Source: Nothopassalora personata
Taxonomy: Eukaryota; Ascomycota; Dothideomycetes; Mycosphaerellales; Mycosphaerellaceae
NCBI GenBank assembly: GCA_033816765.1
Contig: CM066296.1
Coordinates: 1 to 64,000, forward strand
DNA length: 64,000 nucleotides
Direction: 5' to 3'
Positions 1 to 9,596 of the stretch are shown here, one piece after another. Numbering within the stretch: the first letter of the stretch is position 1; the number at the start of each line of letters is the position of its first letter. Under the pieces are notes generated by a model. That model ran no database searches, was not told where the DNA came from, and saw nothing but the letters and a program-made list of their open reading frames with translations. The position numbers were made by a program, and so were the translations under genes.

Positions 1-69
1 GCACGGCGCAATAGCAGAGTCGCGCCGAGTCGCACTCGACACAGAACACGGCAAGGCGCAAAGGCGCAG

Positions 70-2148
70 ATGCCTAGAGAAACTAACGCAGCAAAGACCT
101 CGACAGGTCGCGTTGACACCGACAACATGTCCCAGGACACACAGGCACAGAACGGCATGCCGCCACCGGCAAAGCCACTAGGCAAGCGTACACGCACCTC
201 TCTTTTCCCCGATCTTTCCTCTTTCCCTCAGAGTCAGACTCAAGGAGACGACACCCGGCGAGTCACAGTAGACACCGGTGCCGCGCTTCAGCAAGAGTTG
301 GACGAGGCTTACGAAGAGGCATCGGACAGCGAGGCAAAGGGAAAGGTTGACTTCACAGATCTCTTCGAACCGAAAGTCCTCCAAGAGGAGGGCCAAGAAC
401 ATACGGTCTTCACATCGCTCGACGTACCCGAACACATCGCCGCTGCCGACTTCACAGATGTCGAGCTAGACGACCTCGTCGAGTTGGTCAAGGACCACCC
501 GAAGACCCTCTATGACTTCATCCTACGTGGATTCAACACAGCAGTGATGAAGGGTAAGCAGCTCAGTGTACTCGAGCGCGCGAACGCACATCAGAATAGC
601 CAGTACCGCACCCTGTACGCCGAATACGACCGCATTCATGGAATGCTGCAGACCGAGAAGGCCGCTTTGAGCAAGATGGCCCGAGACCTCAAGGACAAGA
701 ACGCCGACTCTACTAAGGCGCAGGAGCTTCGGAAGAAGTATGATGCTGCGAACGACCTATGCAAGAAGTTCGCCGACATCACGAATCAAGAGAAGAAGAG
801 GGCTCGAACAGCCGAGAACAAGAACAAGACACTACAAGACGAGATCACCCAGTTGAAGACTCGCCTGCAGGCAGCAGAGGACAACAACAATGCCCGCTGC
901 TCACGCTCTCGAGGCCGCACCCATTCGCGACCACGCTCACACCGCTCCCAATCACGCCCTGTCCTACGTGAGACTTCCCTTGAAGCTCTCCAGCGTCAGT
1001 ATCGTGAGGCAGTGGGCGGCGGCGGTGGAGGTGGGGACGATGGCGATGATGACGACGACTCGGGTGACAAGGACAATGACCAAGGACGCAACAACCGACC
1101 ACTGCCGCGTCGCAACGAGCGTCAAGAATCACACCGCACTGCTAGAGGCCGCAGCAACCGCACACAGACACCACTGGTCGACCTGCCAGAGCGCCTCCTC
1201 AACATCGACGACTTGCTGGATCGCAATATGAAGATCGGCAAGGGCGTGCCAGACCCACGCAAGTTCAAGAACGACGAAGAGCCCACCTACGACAGTTGGT
1301 ACACCAGTATCCTACTAAAACTGACAGTGGCGACCTTTCGCACCGAGCAGGATGGCCTGCGCTTCTTGTATGGCTGGACTGATGGAGAAGTTCAGAAGAC
1401 CATTAAGCCGCGCATTCCCATCCCCGGACATCTGGCCTACAACGAGTTCAAGACTGGCGAAGAACTGTTGGACTGGATGACTCGACAGTATGGCGCTCGT
1501 AATGAGGCCACCAAGGCTGCAGTGGACATTACGAGCTGCAAGCAGCAACAGAAGGAGACGTTTGTCGCATTCCACGCCCGCTACTCGAAGCTGCGAGCGT
1601 GGATGGACTGGAGCGATGAGACGGAGCTTATGTTGTTTCGAACCCGTCTAAATCGCAAGTACTATGTCAAGACCTTCGGCGACCGTGAAGTGGATCGCCG
1701 CCTACACAGCATGCTGGACGTCATCGAGGAGTGCACCGCATTGGACGAGAGCTTCTACGAGACTGAGCAGCTGTACCCTCAAGAGAGCCGTCCACGTGGC
1801 AATGGAGGCAACCAGAACCCCGGCAACCAGACCCAGGGCGACACTGCTGCTGCCGCCGCTGCTGGGGCTGCTGGCGCTGTCGTGCAGCGTCCACCACAGT
1901 ACGCCGGCACCAAGAAGAAGGAAGACTTGCCAGCCTACCTTCAGAACCTTACACCGCTCAACCGTGAGGGCCGTGAGGAACTGAAGAAACAGGGCAAGTG
2001 CTTCCGCTGCCGCACTGGACTGCACGTGTCAAGCAACACCGAGTGCCCCATGTACGGCTACGACGGCGATTACCGCCCACCGCGTCCACGCAAGGACCCG
2101 AACCTCAGCTCCCTCGGCGCTGAGGGAAATGGCGAGACCGCTGCCTAA
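70..2148 (+). CDS. Gag polyprotein of the chromovirus (692 aa)
   Basis: Structural protein forming the cytoplasmic virus-like particle of the retrotransposon. Residues about 180-275 are highly charged and probably coiled coil. Residues about 277-300 are rich in Arg/Ser, and about 316-337 form a Gly run followed by an acidic run. Residues about 400-545 look like the retrotransposon gag domain (WYTSILLKL, then a TRQYGARN segment and FVAFHARYSKLRAWM). A zinc knuckle lies at about 644-659, of form C-x2-C-x4-H-x6-C, two residues longer than the usual last spacing. The first ATG was taken as the start. The stop overlaps the pol frame by about 25 nt, and pol has no nearby ATG, so pol is probably made by frameshifting. 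Confidence 0.9.
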   Translation: MPRETNAAKTSTGRVDTDNMSQDTQAQNGMPPPAKPLGKRTRTSLFPDLSSFPQSQTQGDDTRRVTVDTGAALQQELDEAYEEASDSEAKGKVDFTDLFEPKVLQEEGQEHTVFTSLDVPEHIAAADFTDVELDDLVELVKDHPKTLYDFILRGFNTAVMKGKQLSVLERANAHQNSQYRTLYAEYDRIHGMLQTEKAALSKMARDLKDKNADSTKAQELRKKYDAANDLCKKFADITNQEKKRARTAENKNKTLQDEITQLKTRLQAAEDNNNARCSRSRGRTHSRPRSHRSQSRPVLRETSLEALQRQYREAVGGGGGGGDDGDDDDDSGDKDNDQGRNNRPLPRRNERQESHRTARGRSNRTQTPLVDLPERLLNIDDLLDRNMKIGKGVPDPRKFKNDEEPTYDSWYTSILLKLTVATFRTEQDGLRFLYGWTDGEVQKTIKPRIPIPGHLAYNEFKTGEELLDWMTRQYGARNEATKAAVDITSCKQQQKETFVAFHARYSKLRAWMDWSDETELMLFRTRLNRKYYVKTFGDREVDRRLHSMLDVIEECTALDESFYETEQLYPQESRPRGNGGNQNPGNQTQGDTAAAAAAGAAGAVVQRPPQYAGTKKKEDLPAYLQNLTPLNREGREELKKQGKCFRCRTGLHVSSNTECPMYGYDGDYRPPRPRKDPNLSSLGAEGNGETAA

Positions 2149-2166
2149 GCGTGGCAGACAGTGGTC
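2124..2166 (+). promoter_or_regulatory. Predicted -1 ribosomal frameshift site between gag and pol
   Basis: The heptamer GGGAAAT at 2124-2130 reads G GGA AAT in the gag frame, the canonical X XXY YYZ form. It lies inside the short gag/pol overlap, 15 nt before the gag stop, and immediately after the last in-frame stop (TGA 2121-2123) of the pol frame. After a 5-nt spacer a stem can form: GACC (2136-2139) with GGTC (2163-2166), and CTGCC (2141-2145) with GGCAG (2152-2156), the loop holding the gag stop. Slippage by -1 enters the pol frame exactly. Function is inferred. Confidence 0.6.
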
Positions 2167-5100
2167 AACCGAACATCCAAGGACAGAAAGAGCATGAGAT
2201 TGAGAGACACAGAGTGCAAGAGATGGACTATGAGGAGGGGGAACTGAAGATATCAGCCTGCGCGCTAGAGCCGCAGCAGCCAGATGTACACCCTCACATA
2301 GTCCTGCCAGTAAGGATACAACATGAAAAGGCAAGAGGCCTTGTAGACTCTGCTTCCACCTCTCTCTTTCTGGATTGGAAGTTCACACGCAAACATATAA
2401 TACCCTTATCCCCTCTGGTAAAAAGCAAGAACCTGACCCTGGGCAATGGCAAGTCTAGCGGCCGACGTATCACCCATGCAGCCCTGGTTGATGTCGACAT
2501 CAAGGGTCACCGCGAGCAGATGCTATGTTACGTCACCGACCTTGAATACGACGTCGTCCTTGGCCTGCCATGGTTGAGTGCTCACAACCCCGACATCTTC
2601 TGGGAGACCGGCGAAGTGGCTTTCAGATCGGACTACTGCTTTGGTCACTGTCTTCATAACAAGACGTCGACAACCGTACAGTCACTGAACCACCAACACC
2701 GTGCTCGCAAGGACACAACGAAATACGGACCGGAGCCCTTCACTAGTGAGTCAGGGGGATTCACAGCAGGAGGGGCAGAATTGAACGTGTCATCCATGGA
2801 CCTGGATGATGACGGAGAGGTTGAGTGCATTGAAGTCACGCAACGAGCCTGGGAGATGTACGCGCACCGGCCTGGGGCCAAGTGCTTCTACGTCCTGCCC
2901 ACGGGTGAGGAGTGTGACGAGAATGGCAACCTAAAGCTGAGCGCAATGGCAGCTGATGACCTGGATCAGTTTCTGAACAAGGAGTTCAACCATAACCCGA
3001 AGGAAAAGCTGCCACCAGAATATCATCATCTGGCAGACACCTTCTCGGCAAAGGACCATGATGTGCTGCCACCGCACAGACCCGGCATCGACCATGAGAT
3101 TCACATCAAGCCAGATGGCCCGCAGGAGCCGCCATATCGCAAACCCTATGGTCTCGCTCCGCAAGAAAACGAGGCCGTCAAGAAATGGATCACTGAGCAA
3201 GAAGGACCTGGCAAGATCAGACCAGCAGGGCAGAAGACAAGTCAATCCCCAGCACCTGTGCTTGTGGTGCGCAAGCCAGGCGGAGGACTGCGAGTGTGCA
3301 TCGACTACCGCGGGTTGAATGCAATCACTATCAAGAACAGATACCCGATACCGTTGATTCAGGAGACGCTAAACCGCATGCACGGCAAGAAGTACTTCAC
3401 GAAGCTGGATATCGTCGCAGCCTTCAACAAGCTTCGCATTGCAGAAGGGCACGAATGGCTTACAGCATTCGCTACACGGTATGGCGTGTACGAATGCCTC
3501 GTGCTGCCATTTGGCCTTTGCAATGGTCCCGCATCTTTTCAGTCTTACATCAACAAGGTGCTGCAAGAACATCTAGACGACTTTGTGTCAGCCTACCTCG
3601 ACGATGTGCTAATCTTTAGCGATACGCTCGAAGAGCACATCGAGCACGTGAAGAAGGTGCTCACGAAGCTGCGCGACGCTGGGCTTACAGTGGACATTGA
3701 CAAGTGTGAATTCCACCAGCAGCGGGTGAAGTACCTTGGCCTAATCATCACGCCTGAGGGCATTGAGATGGACCTAGAGAAGCTCGAGTGCATTCAGACC
3801 TGGGAAGCGCCTTCCAACCTGAAGGACGTACAAGCTTTCTTGGGATTCGCCAACTTTTATAGGAGATTCATCGAGGCATTCTCGAGGTTGGCGGCACCGC
3901 TGACAGATCTGACCAAATCAAATGGGCCAAGTAACCACAAGAACCGCAAGGTCAACTGGACACCAGAGTGTCAGCGGGCATTTGATGCACTAAAGGCGGC
4001 ATTTAGCAAAGCTGGGATGCTTGCGCACTACGTGCCAGGGCGACAGACGGTTGTCGAAACGGACTCCTCCGACTTCGTCAACGCAGGCGTGTTGTCGCAA
4101 TACGATGAGAACGGAGTACTGCATCCTGTCGCGTTCTACTCGAAGAAGCTAAGCCCGCAAGAGTGCAATTACGAAATCTATGACAAGGAGCTTTTGGCAA
4201 TCATTAAGGCTTTTGAGGAATGGCGGCCAGAGCTGGCCTGTGAGGGTGACGATGACACTATTGAACCAGTCAAGGTGTTCACTGATCACAAGAACCTCGA
4301 GTACTTCATGACCACGAAGCAGCTAAACAGGCGCCAAGCGCGCTGGGCTGAATTCCTGTCACAGTTCAACTTTCGAATCATATATCGACCAGGTGTCCAG
4401 GGAACGAAACCTGACAGCCTCACGAGACGCAGCCAGGACCTTCCGCAGGGGGTGGACGATCCGCGTAATCAGCATCAGCACCAGACGTTGCTGCCGCCTG
4501 AGCGATTCCTTAAGATCGACTCGATGCGCGCAACTATAGAGGACGTAGCTGAGGAGACTACACCACTGAACCTAGAAGCCACAGAGTTCACACGAACAGC
4601 AGCCACTGCTGCCGAGCCGCAGGCGGAGTCGGTCCAGGACGCAATACGAGAAGCCGAACTCGAATACCGCATGACAACAGCCTATGCCGTGGATACAGAG
4701 TTGAATGCAGCAATCAAGACACTGCAGAAGGGGGATGCCATCCCTACACTGCTTCAGAAGGCTAAGGTGCACCCAGTGCACTGCAAAGTAGAAGGTGATC
4801 TACTGTACGTACGCAATCAGTATGGTGGATGGAGCCTGTGGGTGCCGGATGATCGAACACTGCGCACTCGCATTATCCGAATGAACCATGACCCGCCAGC
4901 CGCAGGACACCCAGGCAGAGCACGCACCTACGAGCTCGTGGCACGTGAATTCTACTGGCCTGGCTTGGCACGGTCAGTGCGCAGGTACACCGGCAATTGC
5001 CGGCCTTGTCGCACGACGAAATCTCTGCACACCCAGCCACCGGGTTTGCTGCACCCACTTTCGGTACCAGAAAGACCATGGCAACACATCGCAGTAGACT

Positions 5101-6959
5101 TCGTAGTCGACCTGCCACCGAGCGAACTCGACGGCATGACCTACACTAACATCATGACTGTCACAGACAGGCTCACGAAGGAAGTGGAACTGATACCTAT
5201 TGGCGCTATGACAGCGCAGAACGCTGCAAGGTTGTTCCTCAAGCACGTCTTTTGCCGACACGGCTTCCCTGACACTATCACTTCAGATCGCGGCAAGCAG
5301 TTCATAGCCACCTTCTGGAAACGCCTGTGCAAGATGCTCCGCACAGAGAGGAAGCTGAGTTCTTCCTATCACCCCCAGACCGATGGGCAGTCAGAACGTA
5401 CTAACCAGGCAATGGAGCAGTACCTACGAGCCTTCATCAATGAGTCGCAGAGTGACTGGGCAGAATGGCTCCCCCTGGCCCAATTTGCAATGAACAACCA
5501 CGTGTCAGAGACTACGGGTGTGTCACCATTCTACGCCAACCTAGGCTACAACCCCGAGTTCACCGAGCGCATTGATCTGCAAGCCGGTAAAGACCGTAAC
5601 CTCACGACTATCCAGCGACTCGACAGCAAATCAGCTGAGGCGTTCGCCCGACGGATCTGTGAGCTGCATCGCAACCTTCAAGAGAACATGCGAATGTCAC
5701 AAGCACTTCAAGCGGAAGCAGCAAACAGGCACCGCAGCATCTCGCCAGACTACAAGGTTGGCGACTGGGTGTATCTGAGCACGAAGAACATCCGCACGAC
5801 ACGACCGTCGAAGAAGCTCGACCGCAAGTACGCCGGCCCATACCAGATCACGGAGGTTATGCCGGCGAAGCTATCATATAAGCTGAACCTGTCTGATGCC
5901 CTTGCAGGACTAGACAATTGCTTTCACACGTCACTACTTCAGCGCGCTGACAGCCCCGATCTCCTACCGCTCGAGGGACAACGGCTGGCGCCACCCCCAG
6001 CCATCACGATTGAACCAGACACGAGAGAAGCCGAAGCTGCAGCAGACGTTACCGCACCAACACTCGAATACGAGGTGGACAAGATCTTAGACATGTACAC
6101 CCGCAAGAGGGCTGGCAAGGTGAAGAAAGGAAAGAAGCGCAACGTGGACACTTGGTACAAGGTGCGCTGGACAGGATATCAGGATATGGAAGATGGAGAA
6201 ACCTGGCAACCAGCTGAGGACTTGCTTGTGAAAGCAGCCGCCGCTCTTGCAGACTTTCACCATAACCGGCCGGAGTTATCCACACCTGCAGGCTTTGCAG
6301 CTCCATCCGACTGGTCCCCACCAGACAATGAGGTGCTCGGACTCAACACGATCAGGGTCAAGCAAGACACCGTCACGATTGAGCCAGCCGGAGCCTTGCC
6401 TCTGATGGAATCGGGTCAGCGCATGTTCACCACGCACCGCTGCACTGACCAGGTTACGAGACAGCCCGTCGTCACAACTGAGGTCACCGGCGCCAGCCGT
6501 CCTCAGCTCTGCGATAGCACAGGCAGTTGTACCGATGCTTTAGTAAGACCTGCAGAGCCTGCAATGATACCCAACCTTAGTCACAAGGATCAGACGCGAG
6601 TGTCCGCCGAAGACAGACTTAGGTCTAGGTCGGGCCAGCTAGCCAAGCAATGCGAGTCTAAAGCAGACACCGCAGCGAAAGAGATGTGCGACGCGGAGAT
6701 TGCAGTGAAGGAGATGGACGACGATCTGGAGGATGACTGGACGTTTGCACGGTTATGGAGCTCGACAGGCAAAGGTGACAAGTGGCCACACAAGACGGAG
6801 CAAGTGAATAAACGAATGAAGGAGCGACACGCTCAGAGGACTGAGGCGACTTTTGAGAGGGGGGGTACTGTCACGGGCAGCCCGCGACCCTTCACTGACG
6901 ATGCGTCGTCCCGGGTGAACCTCGGACCTTCTGCATCGGGACTAGCGGCTTGGCGTTAG
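2124..6959 (+). CDS. Pol polyprotein (PR-RT-RH-IN-chromodomain) of the chromovirus
   Basis: Replicates and integrates the element. Counting residues from position 2151: an aspartic protease-like region with VDSAST at about 62 (a DSG/DTG-type site with Ala in third place); RT with YRGLNAI at about 386 and the catalytic YLDD at about 482; RNase H with its first Asp at about 637 (ETDSSD); integrase with an HHCC zinc finger from about 913 and a DDE triad near 982, 1045 and 1081; a GPY motif at about 1230; and a chromodomain at about 1307-1365 (YKVRWTGY). The first in-frame ATG is only at 2223, so frameshift translation from gag is favoured over a separate start. The last 30 or so codons run into the 3' LTR. 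About 235 residues follow the chromodomain and are unrecognised. Confidence 0.92.
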   Translation, partial: GKWRDRCLSVADSGQPNIQGQKEHEIERHRVQEMDYEEGELKISACALEPQQPDVHPHIVLPVRIQHEKARGLVDSASTSLFLDWKFTRKHIIPLSPLVKSKNLTLGNGKSSGRRITHAALVDVDIKGHREQMLCYVTDLEYDVVLGLPWLSAHNPDIFWETGEVAFRSDYCFGHCLHNKTSTTVQSLNHQHRARKDTTKYGPEPFTSESGGFTAGGAELNVSSMDLDDDGEVECIEVTQRAWEMYAHRPGAKCFYVLPTGEECDENGNLKLSAMAADDLDQFLNKEFNHNPKEKLPPEYHHLADTFSAKDHDVLPPHRPGIDHEIHIKPDGPQEPPYRKPYGLAPQENEAVKKWITEQEGPGKIRPAGQKTSQSPAPVLVVRKPGGGLRVCIDYRGLNAITIKNRYPIPLIQETLNRMHGKKYFTKLDIVAAFNKLRIAEGHEWLTAFATRYGVYECLVLPFGLCNGPASFQSYINKVLQEHLDDFVSAYLDDVLIFSDTLEEHIEHVKKVLTKLRDAGLTVDIDKCEFHQQRVKYLGLIITPEGIEMDLEKLECIQTWEAPSNLKDVQAFLGFANFYRRFIEAFSRLAAPLTDLTKSNGPSNHKNRKVNWTPECQRAFDALKAAFSKAGMLAHYVPGRQTVVETDSSDFVNAGVLSQYDENGVLHPVAFYSKKLSPQECNYEIYDKELLAIIKAFEEWRPELACEGDDDTIEPVKVFTDHKNLEYFMTTKQLNRRQARWAEFLSQFNFRIIYRPGVQGTKPDSLTRRSQDLPQGVDDPRNQHQHQTLLPPERFLKIDSMRATIEDVAEETTPLNLEATEFTRTAATAAEPQAESVQDAIREAELEYRMTTAYAVDTELNAAIKTLQKGDAIPTLLQKAKVHPVHCKVEGDLLYVRNQYGGWSLWVPDDRTLRTRIIRMNHDPPAAGHPGRARTYELVAREFYWPGLARSVRRYTGNCRPCRTTKSLHTQPPGLLHPLSVPERPWQHIAVDFVVDLPPSELDGMTYTNIMTVTDRLTKEVELIPIGAMTAQNAARLFLKHVFCRHGFPDTITSDRGKQFIATFWKRLCKMLRTERKLSSSYHPQTDGQSERTNQAMEQYLRAFINESQSDWAEWLPLAQFAMNNHVSETTGVSPFYANLGYNPEFTERIDLQAGKDRNLTTIQRLDSKSAEAFARRICELHRNLQENMRMSQALQAEAANRHRSISPDYKVGDWVYLSTKNIRTTRPSKKLDRKYAGPYQITEVMPAKLSYKLNLSDALAGLDNCFHTSLLQRADSPDLLPLEGQRLAPPPAITIEPDTREAEAAADVTAPTLEYEVDKILDMYTRKRAGKVKKGKKRNVDTWYKVRWTGYQDMEDGETWQPAEDLLVKAAAALADFHHNRPELSTPAGFAAPSDWSPPDNEVLGLNTIRVKQDTVTIEPAGALPLMESGQRMFTTHRCTDQVTRQPVVTTEVTGASRPQLCDSTGSCTDALVRPAEPAMIPNLSHKDQTRVSAEDRLRSRSGQLAKQCESKADTAAKEMCDAEIAVKEMDDDLEDDWTFARLWSSTGKGDKWPHKTEQVNKRMKERHAQRTEATFERGGTVTGSPRPFTDDASSRVNLGPSASGLAAWR

Positions 6960-7488
6960 CTTAAGTACCCGCCGCGCCTCGCGCTCCTCTTTCATAGCTT
7001 CGTAGAACAACAACTATCTCATTCGGACCCTTTGGTACGCGCGCCCTTACACAATCAAATTGTTCACCAAACCGTCAAGTAACATCCTCCTCTTTTTAGA
7101 CCTATGTGTATCGCAGTAGCTTATTGCGTCGCAAGACTGCCTCAATGTCGACGCTCCAAGTCGCGTAGTTACTGCTATCCGCCTTCAGATTGCTTATGTT
7201 GTAGCCTATGTTGGCGGTGGCCATGTCTGCTAGTGACTCGAGTCGCGTGTTTTTCGGGTTGGTGTTTATGTGTCGCCGCAACCCCTGCTCCTTAGGCGGG
7301 TGTTGATTGCGATAGTGACGTTAGGAAGGTAGATCGTGCGGAAGCGCGTAATGGCGCATAACTACTTAATAGGTGATGCATATGTCTTAATTGTTTTTGT
7401 CTATAAAGGTGGAAGAAAGGCAGCTATATATATCTAGCTTGTGTACGGGCACGGACCCATAACCCATTCACTTCAAGTTACTACTACA
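6869..7488 (+). repeat. 3' LTR of the chromovirus (end approximate)
   Basis: The LTR start is placed at TGTCACGGGC, directly after the polypurine tract (AGAG followed by a G run, about 6855-6865). A TATA box (TATAAAG, 7402-7408) and a second TATATATA stretch at about 7425-7432 suggest a transcription start near 7440. The end is placed at the CA of TACTACTACA at 7487-7488, but without the 5' LTR in view this end is a guess; the start is firmer. The C-terminal codons of pol overlap the first 91 bases. Confidence 0.5.
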
Positions 7489-8190
7489 GCATTCGGGTCA
7501 ACTTCGCAGTGATATATCAAGAGGCTGAGATCTGGAAACTCGGATGGTGGCTGCACGACCAAGGACAAGGAAATCAGCGTCATATCACATAAGGCATCTT
7601 GTCCTCTGACATCGCATACAACCATGCCGATTGGCCCATCTACTGCGATCTATGGTTCAGCATCAAGGGAGTTCAGATTTGATCAGCTATCGTGGAGCTA
7701 TCAGCAAGGAGGAAAGTATAGAGTAGCGTTCCCTCGCCGAGATTGCGGACAAGAGGGTCGTTAGATCGAAGGAGCCGGACCCGGGCGCCAGGGCATCTTT
7801 GGCAAGCAATGAAGCCTTGAAGATGGACTATGGCAGCGCAAAATATCTTTACGAGGTGGTTCTTGAAAGGTCAGGATAGACTATTGCTATGGTGAAGAGC
7901 GATTGGGAAGACTACCTCGGAGCGTACCCACGCGCAGCTCGCGTCTGCTGTCTAGTATAACGTCGAGCTGGTCCGACTCGCGCGAGATGTCTCTCGATTC
8001 TAGCAGCTCTTGCAGCCCTTCCGGCATTGCCGACGATGTCAAGGTTTGGTTGAGAAGGCATGATCGCTCGTCGAGGGGACACTCTCGATCCAAGTCGTCT
8101 TGGTGAGACTGGAGGCGCCGAAACTCTCCTTGAAGGGCCAGCTATTGTCGTTACATTAGCACGATTACATCAAGATTCTGACGATCAGCT
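7489..8190. other. Intergenic stretch with a possible 3' exon of the next gene
   Basis: No independent gene is supported. On the minus strand, just after the stop at 8191, there is a strong donor (GTGAGT, about 8192-8197), a branch-like TGCTAATG and an acceptor TAG. Downstream frames on the minus strand stay open to about 7890-7910. The flanking 705-bp gene may therefore continue into this stretch, but joining at the best acceptor gives a low-complexity Arg-rich frame, so I leave this unresolved. Confidence 0.4.
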
Positions 8191-8895
8191 TCACTCACTT
8201 TGCGGTACGCCTTTCAAGTGACCGGGGTGTCGTGTAGGAGACGCCAGGCCTGCTTTCACTGCAAGCTGATAGGTCCGACCTGGGGAGCCAAGGCTCTCGA
8301 GGGCTTCCAAGCGCTCTTTGTAACGCTCGATGTAGGTATACACTTCTTCCGCACTTCCCAGCTGCGCGACCAGTGCACCTAAGGCCTGCTGTACTCTGGC
8401 CAGATCTCCTCTATTTCGCGCAAGATGCCGCTTTGCCTGCTCCAGTTCGGCCCTAACGTATTGCTTCTCGAGGGCCAAGGCCTCATCGGAGCTTACGAGG
8501 ATCTGGTGAAATAGTTCTTCGACCTTCTCGATCAGCTCGCCGTTCTCTTGCCACAGAGTTTCGAGGACACTGCCTTCGGTCCAGCCGTATGCTTCTTCAA
8601 GCCAGGCGTTGTGTTCGGGAGTGAACCATGCTTTCTGTCCAAAGCGATTGATAGGCTCTTCCAAGTCGAAACGAATTGCTTCGGCGTGGCAAGATTCGAC
8701 GATGGCTTCAGCAAGATCGACCAGTTCGTGTCCCGAAATCCAAACGCGACCCAACGCTTCGCCTTCATCGAGGCGTAAGGTCTGCTCCAGCCAAGCGAAA
8801 TGTTCTGGCGCAAACCATGCAGGATCGCCGAGTTTGTCGAGTGGTTGAGTGTTCCAGGCACGGCCGACACGGGCCTCGGTCCACAGTCCTGACAT
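8191..8895 (-). CDS. Unrecognised protein with an internal duplicated motif (234 aa)
   Basis: I do not recognise a named family. The protein holds two copies of a roughly 48-residue segment, at about 19-67 and 82-130, 63 residues apart. Both share the pattern G..AWF.PEH.AWLE, followed by EG..L..[VL]W...G and an acidic helix. The copies are clearly diverged, so the duplication is old. The C-terminal part (about 138-205) is charged and heptad-like, suggesting a coiled coil. There is no signal peptide or membrane segment. The ATG at 8895 is the first in the open frame. A donor consensus overlaps the stop, so the true C-terminus may lie in a further exon towards 7.9 kb. Confidence 0.6.
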   Translation of the reverse strand: MSGLWTEARVGRAWNTQPLDKLGDPAWFAPEHFAWLEQTLRLDEGEALGRVWISGHELVDLAEAIVESCHAEAIRFDLEEPINRFGQKAWFTPEHNAWLEEAYGWTEGSVLETLWQENGELIEKVEELFHQILVSSDEALALEKQYVRAELEQAKRHLARNRGDLARVQQALGALVAQLGSAEEVYTYIERYKERLEALESLGSPGRTYQLAVKAGLASPTRHPGHLKGVPQSE

Positions 8896-9596
8896 CGTGA
8901 TAACTTACGAGCTGGCCTACTCTTGAGATTGATCCTCAACTCAAGGTGTCGTGATGCGGCGTTATAGCCTTGGTCCTTTGACCATTTCCGGTCATTCTGC
9001 AGACAATGCCGTTGCTCGACAAAGAACGACCGCCTTCAAGCCTCCGAATTAGCTCCCTTACTCTGGCAGCATTGCAGAACAAAGACATCCTCGACTGCTT
9101 TCCCCATGTCACTCGCCGCAAGTGAACGTCTTTGCTTCCTGCAAGGCTCTGGTGCTGCTATGAGCATCGGCCAGCGATGTTGATGCCAGAAGTTTCGCAG
9201 AAGTTGGAACGTGTATCGAACCGCTCGCAACACATTATTTCATGAACTAGACATCTGGTGGGTAGGTCATCACTGGTCTCCTGCCGATGAGTTTTCTGTC
9301 ATGGTCTAGATGTGGTTTGCATATCCTTGCGTAGGCTGAAGCAGTGCAGAAGAGGGACGACGTACCCAAGAGCAATAGAGACGACATTGTGCAGGCTAGA
9401 ATTGAGAATGTACCACTGCCACATGCTGGCGCGCTAAGTCTGTTCTGCGATGTCACGAAGATTCGTGATGATGGTCCTGAATGCTCGCAGAGCCACGAGC
9501 CCACAAAATCCCACAGTGTCTCCCACACCAGTGTCCGACAAACACAACCAAAACCTCACCCCGAACCCAACACACTACACCACAACACCACCCAAC
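8896..9596. other. Divergent intergenic region
   Basis: Lies between the minus-strand duplicated-motif gene and the plus-strand SDR gene, so it should hold both promoters. The last 100 bases before the SDR start are rich in CA and CC (ACACAACC, CACCACAACACCACC), typical of a fungal 5' leader. The small open frames here are not supported. Confidence 0.5.

Larger units (their letters stand above)
1..7488 (+). mobile_element. Intact Ty3/gypsy chromovirus, 5' LTR outside the window
   Basis: One LTR retrotransposon covers the first 7.5 kb: gag, then pol in the order protease, RT, RNase H, integrase, chromodomain, then a polypurine tract at about 6855-6865 and a 3' LTR. That order plus a C-terminal chromodomain defines the chromovirus branch of Ty3/gypsy. 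Both long frames are open and CA/TG content looks normal, unlike the RIP-mutated elements beyond 37 kb. No LTR sequence is recognisable in the first 69 bases, so the 5' LTR lies upstream. The element could still be active, or it escaped RIP because it arrived late. Confidence 0.93.

Noticed and set aside
845..1231. Open frames on both strands within gag (about 95-113 codons)
   Set aside because: Shadows of the gag frame in a low-complexity Arg/Ser and Gly/Asp stretch; no independent coding features.
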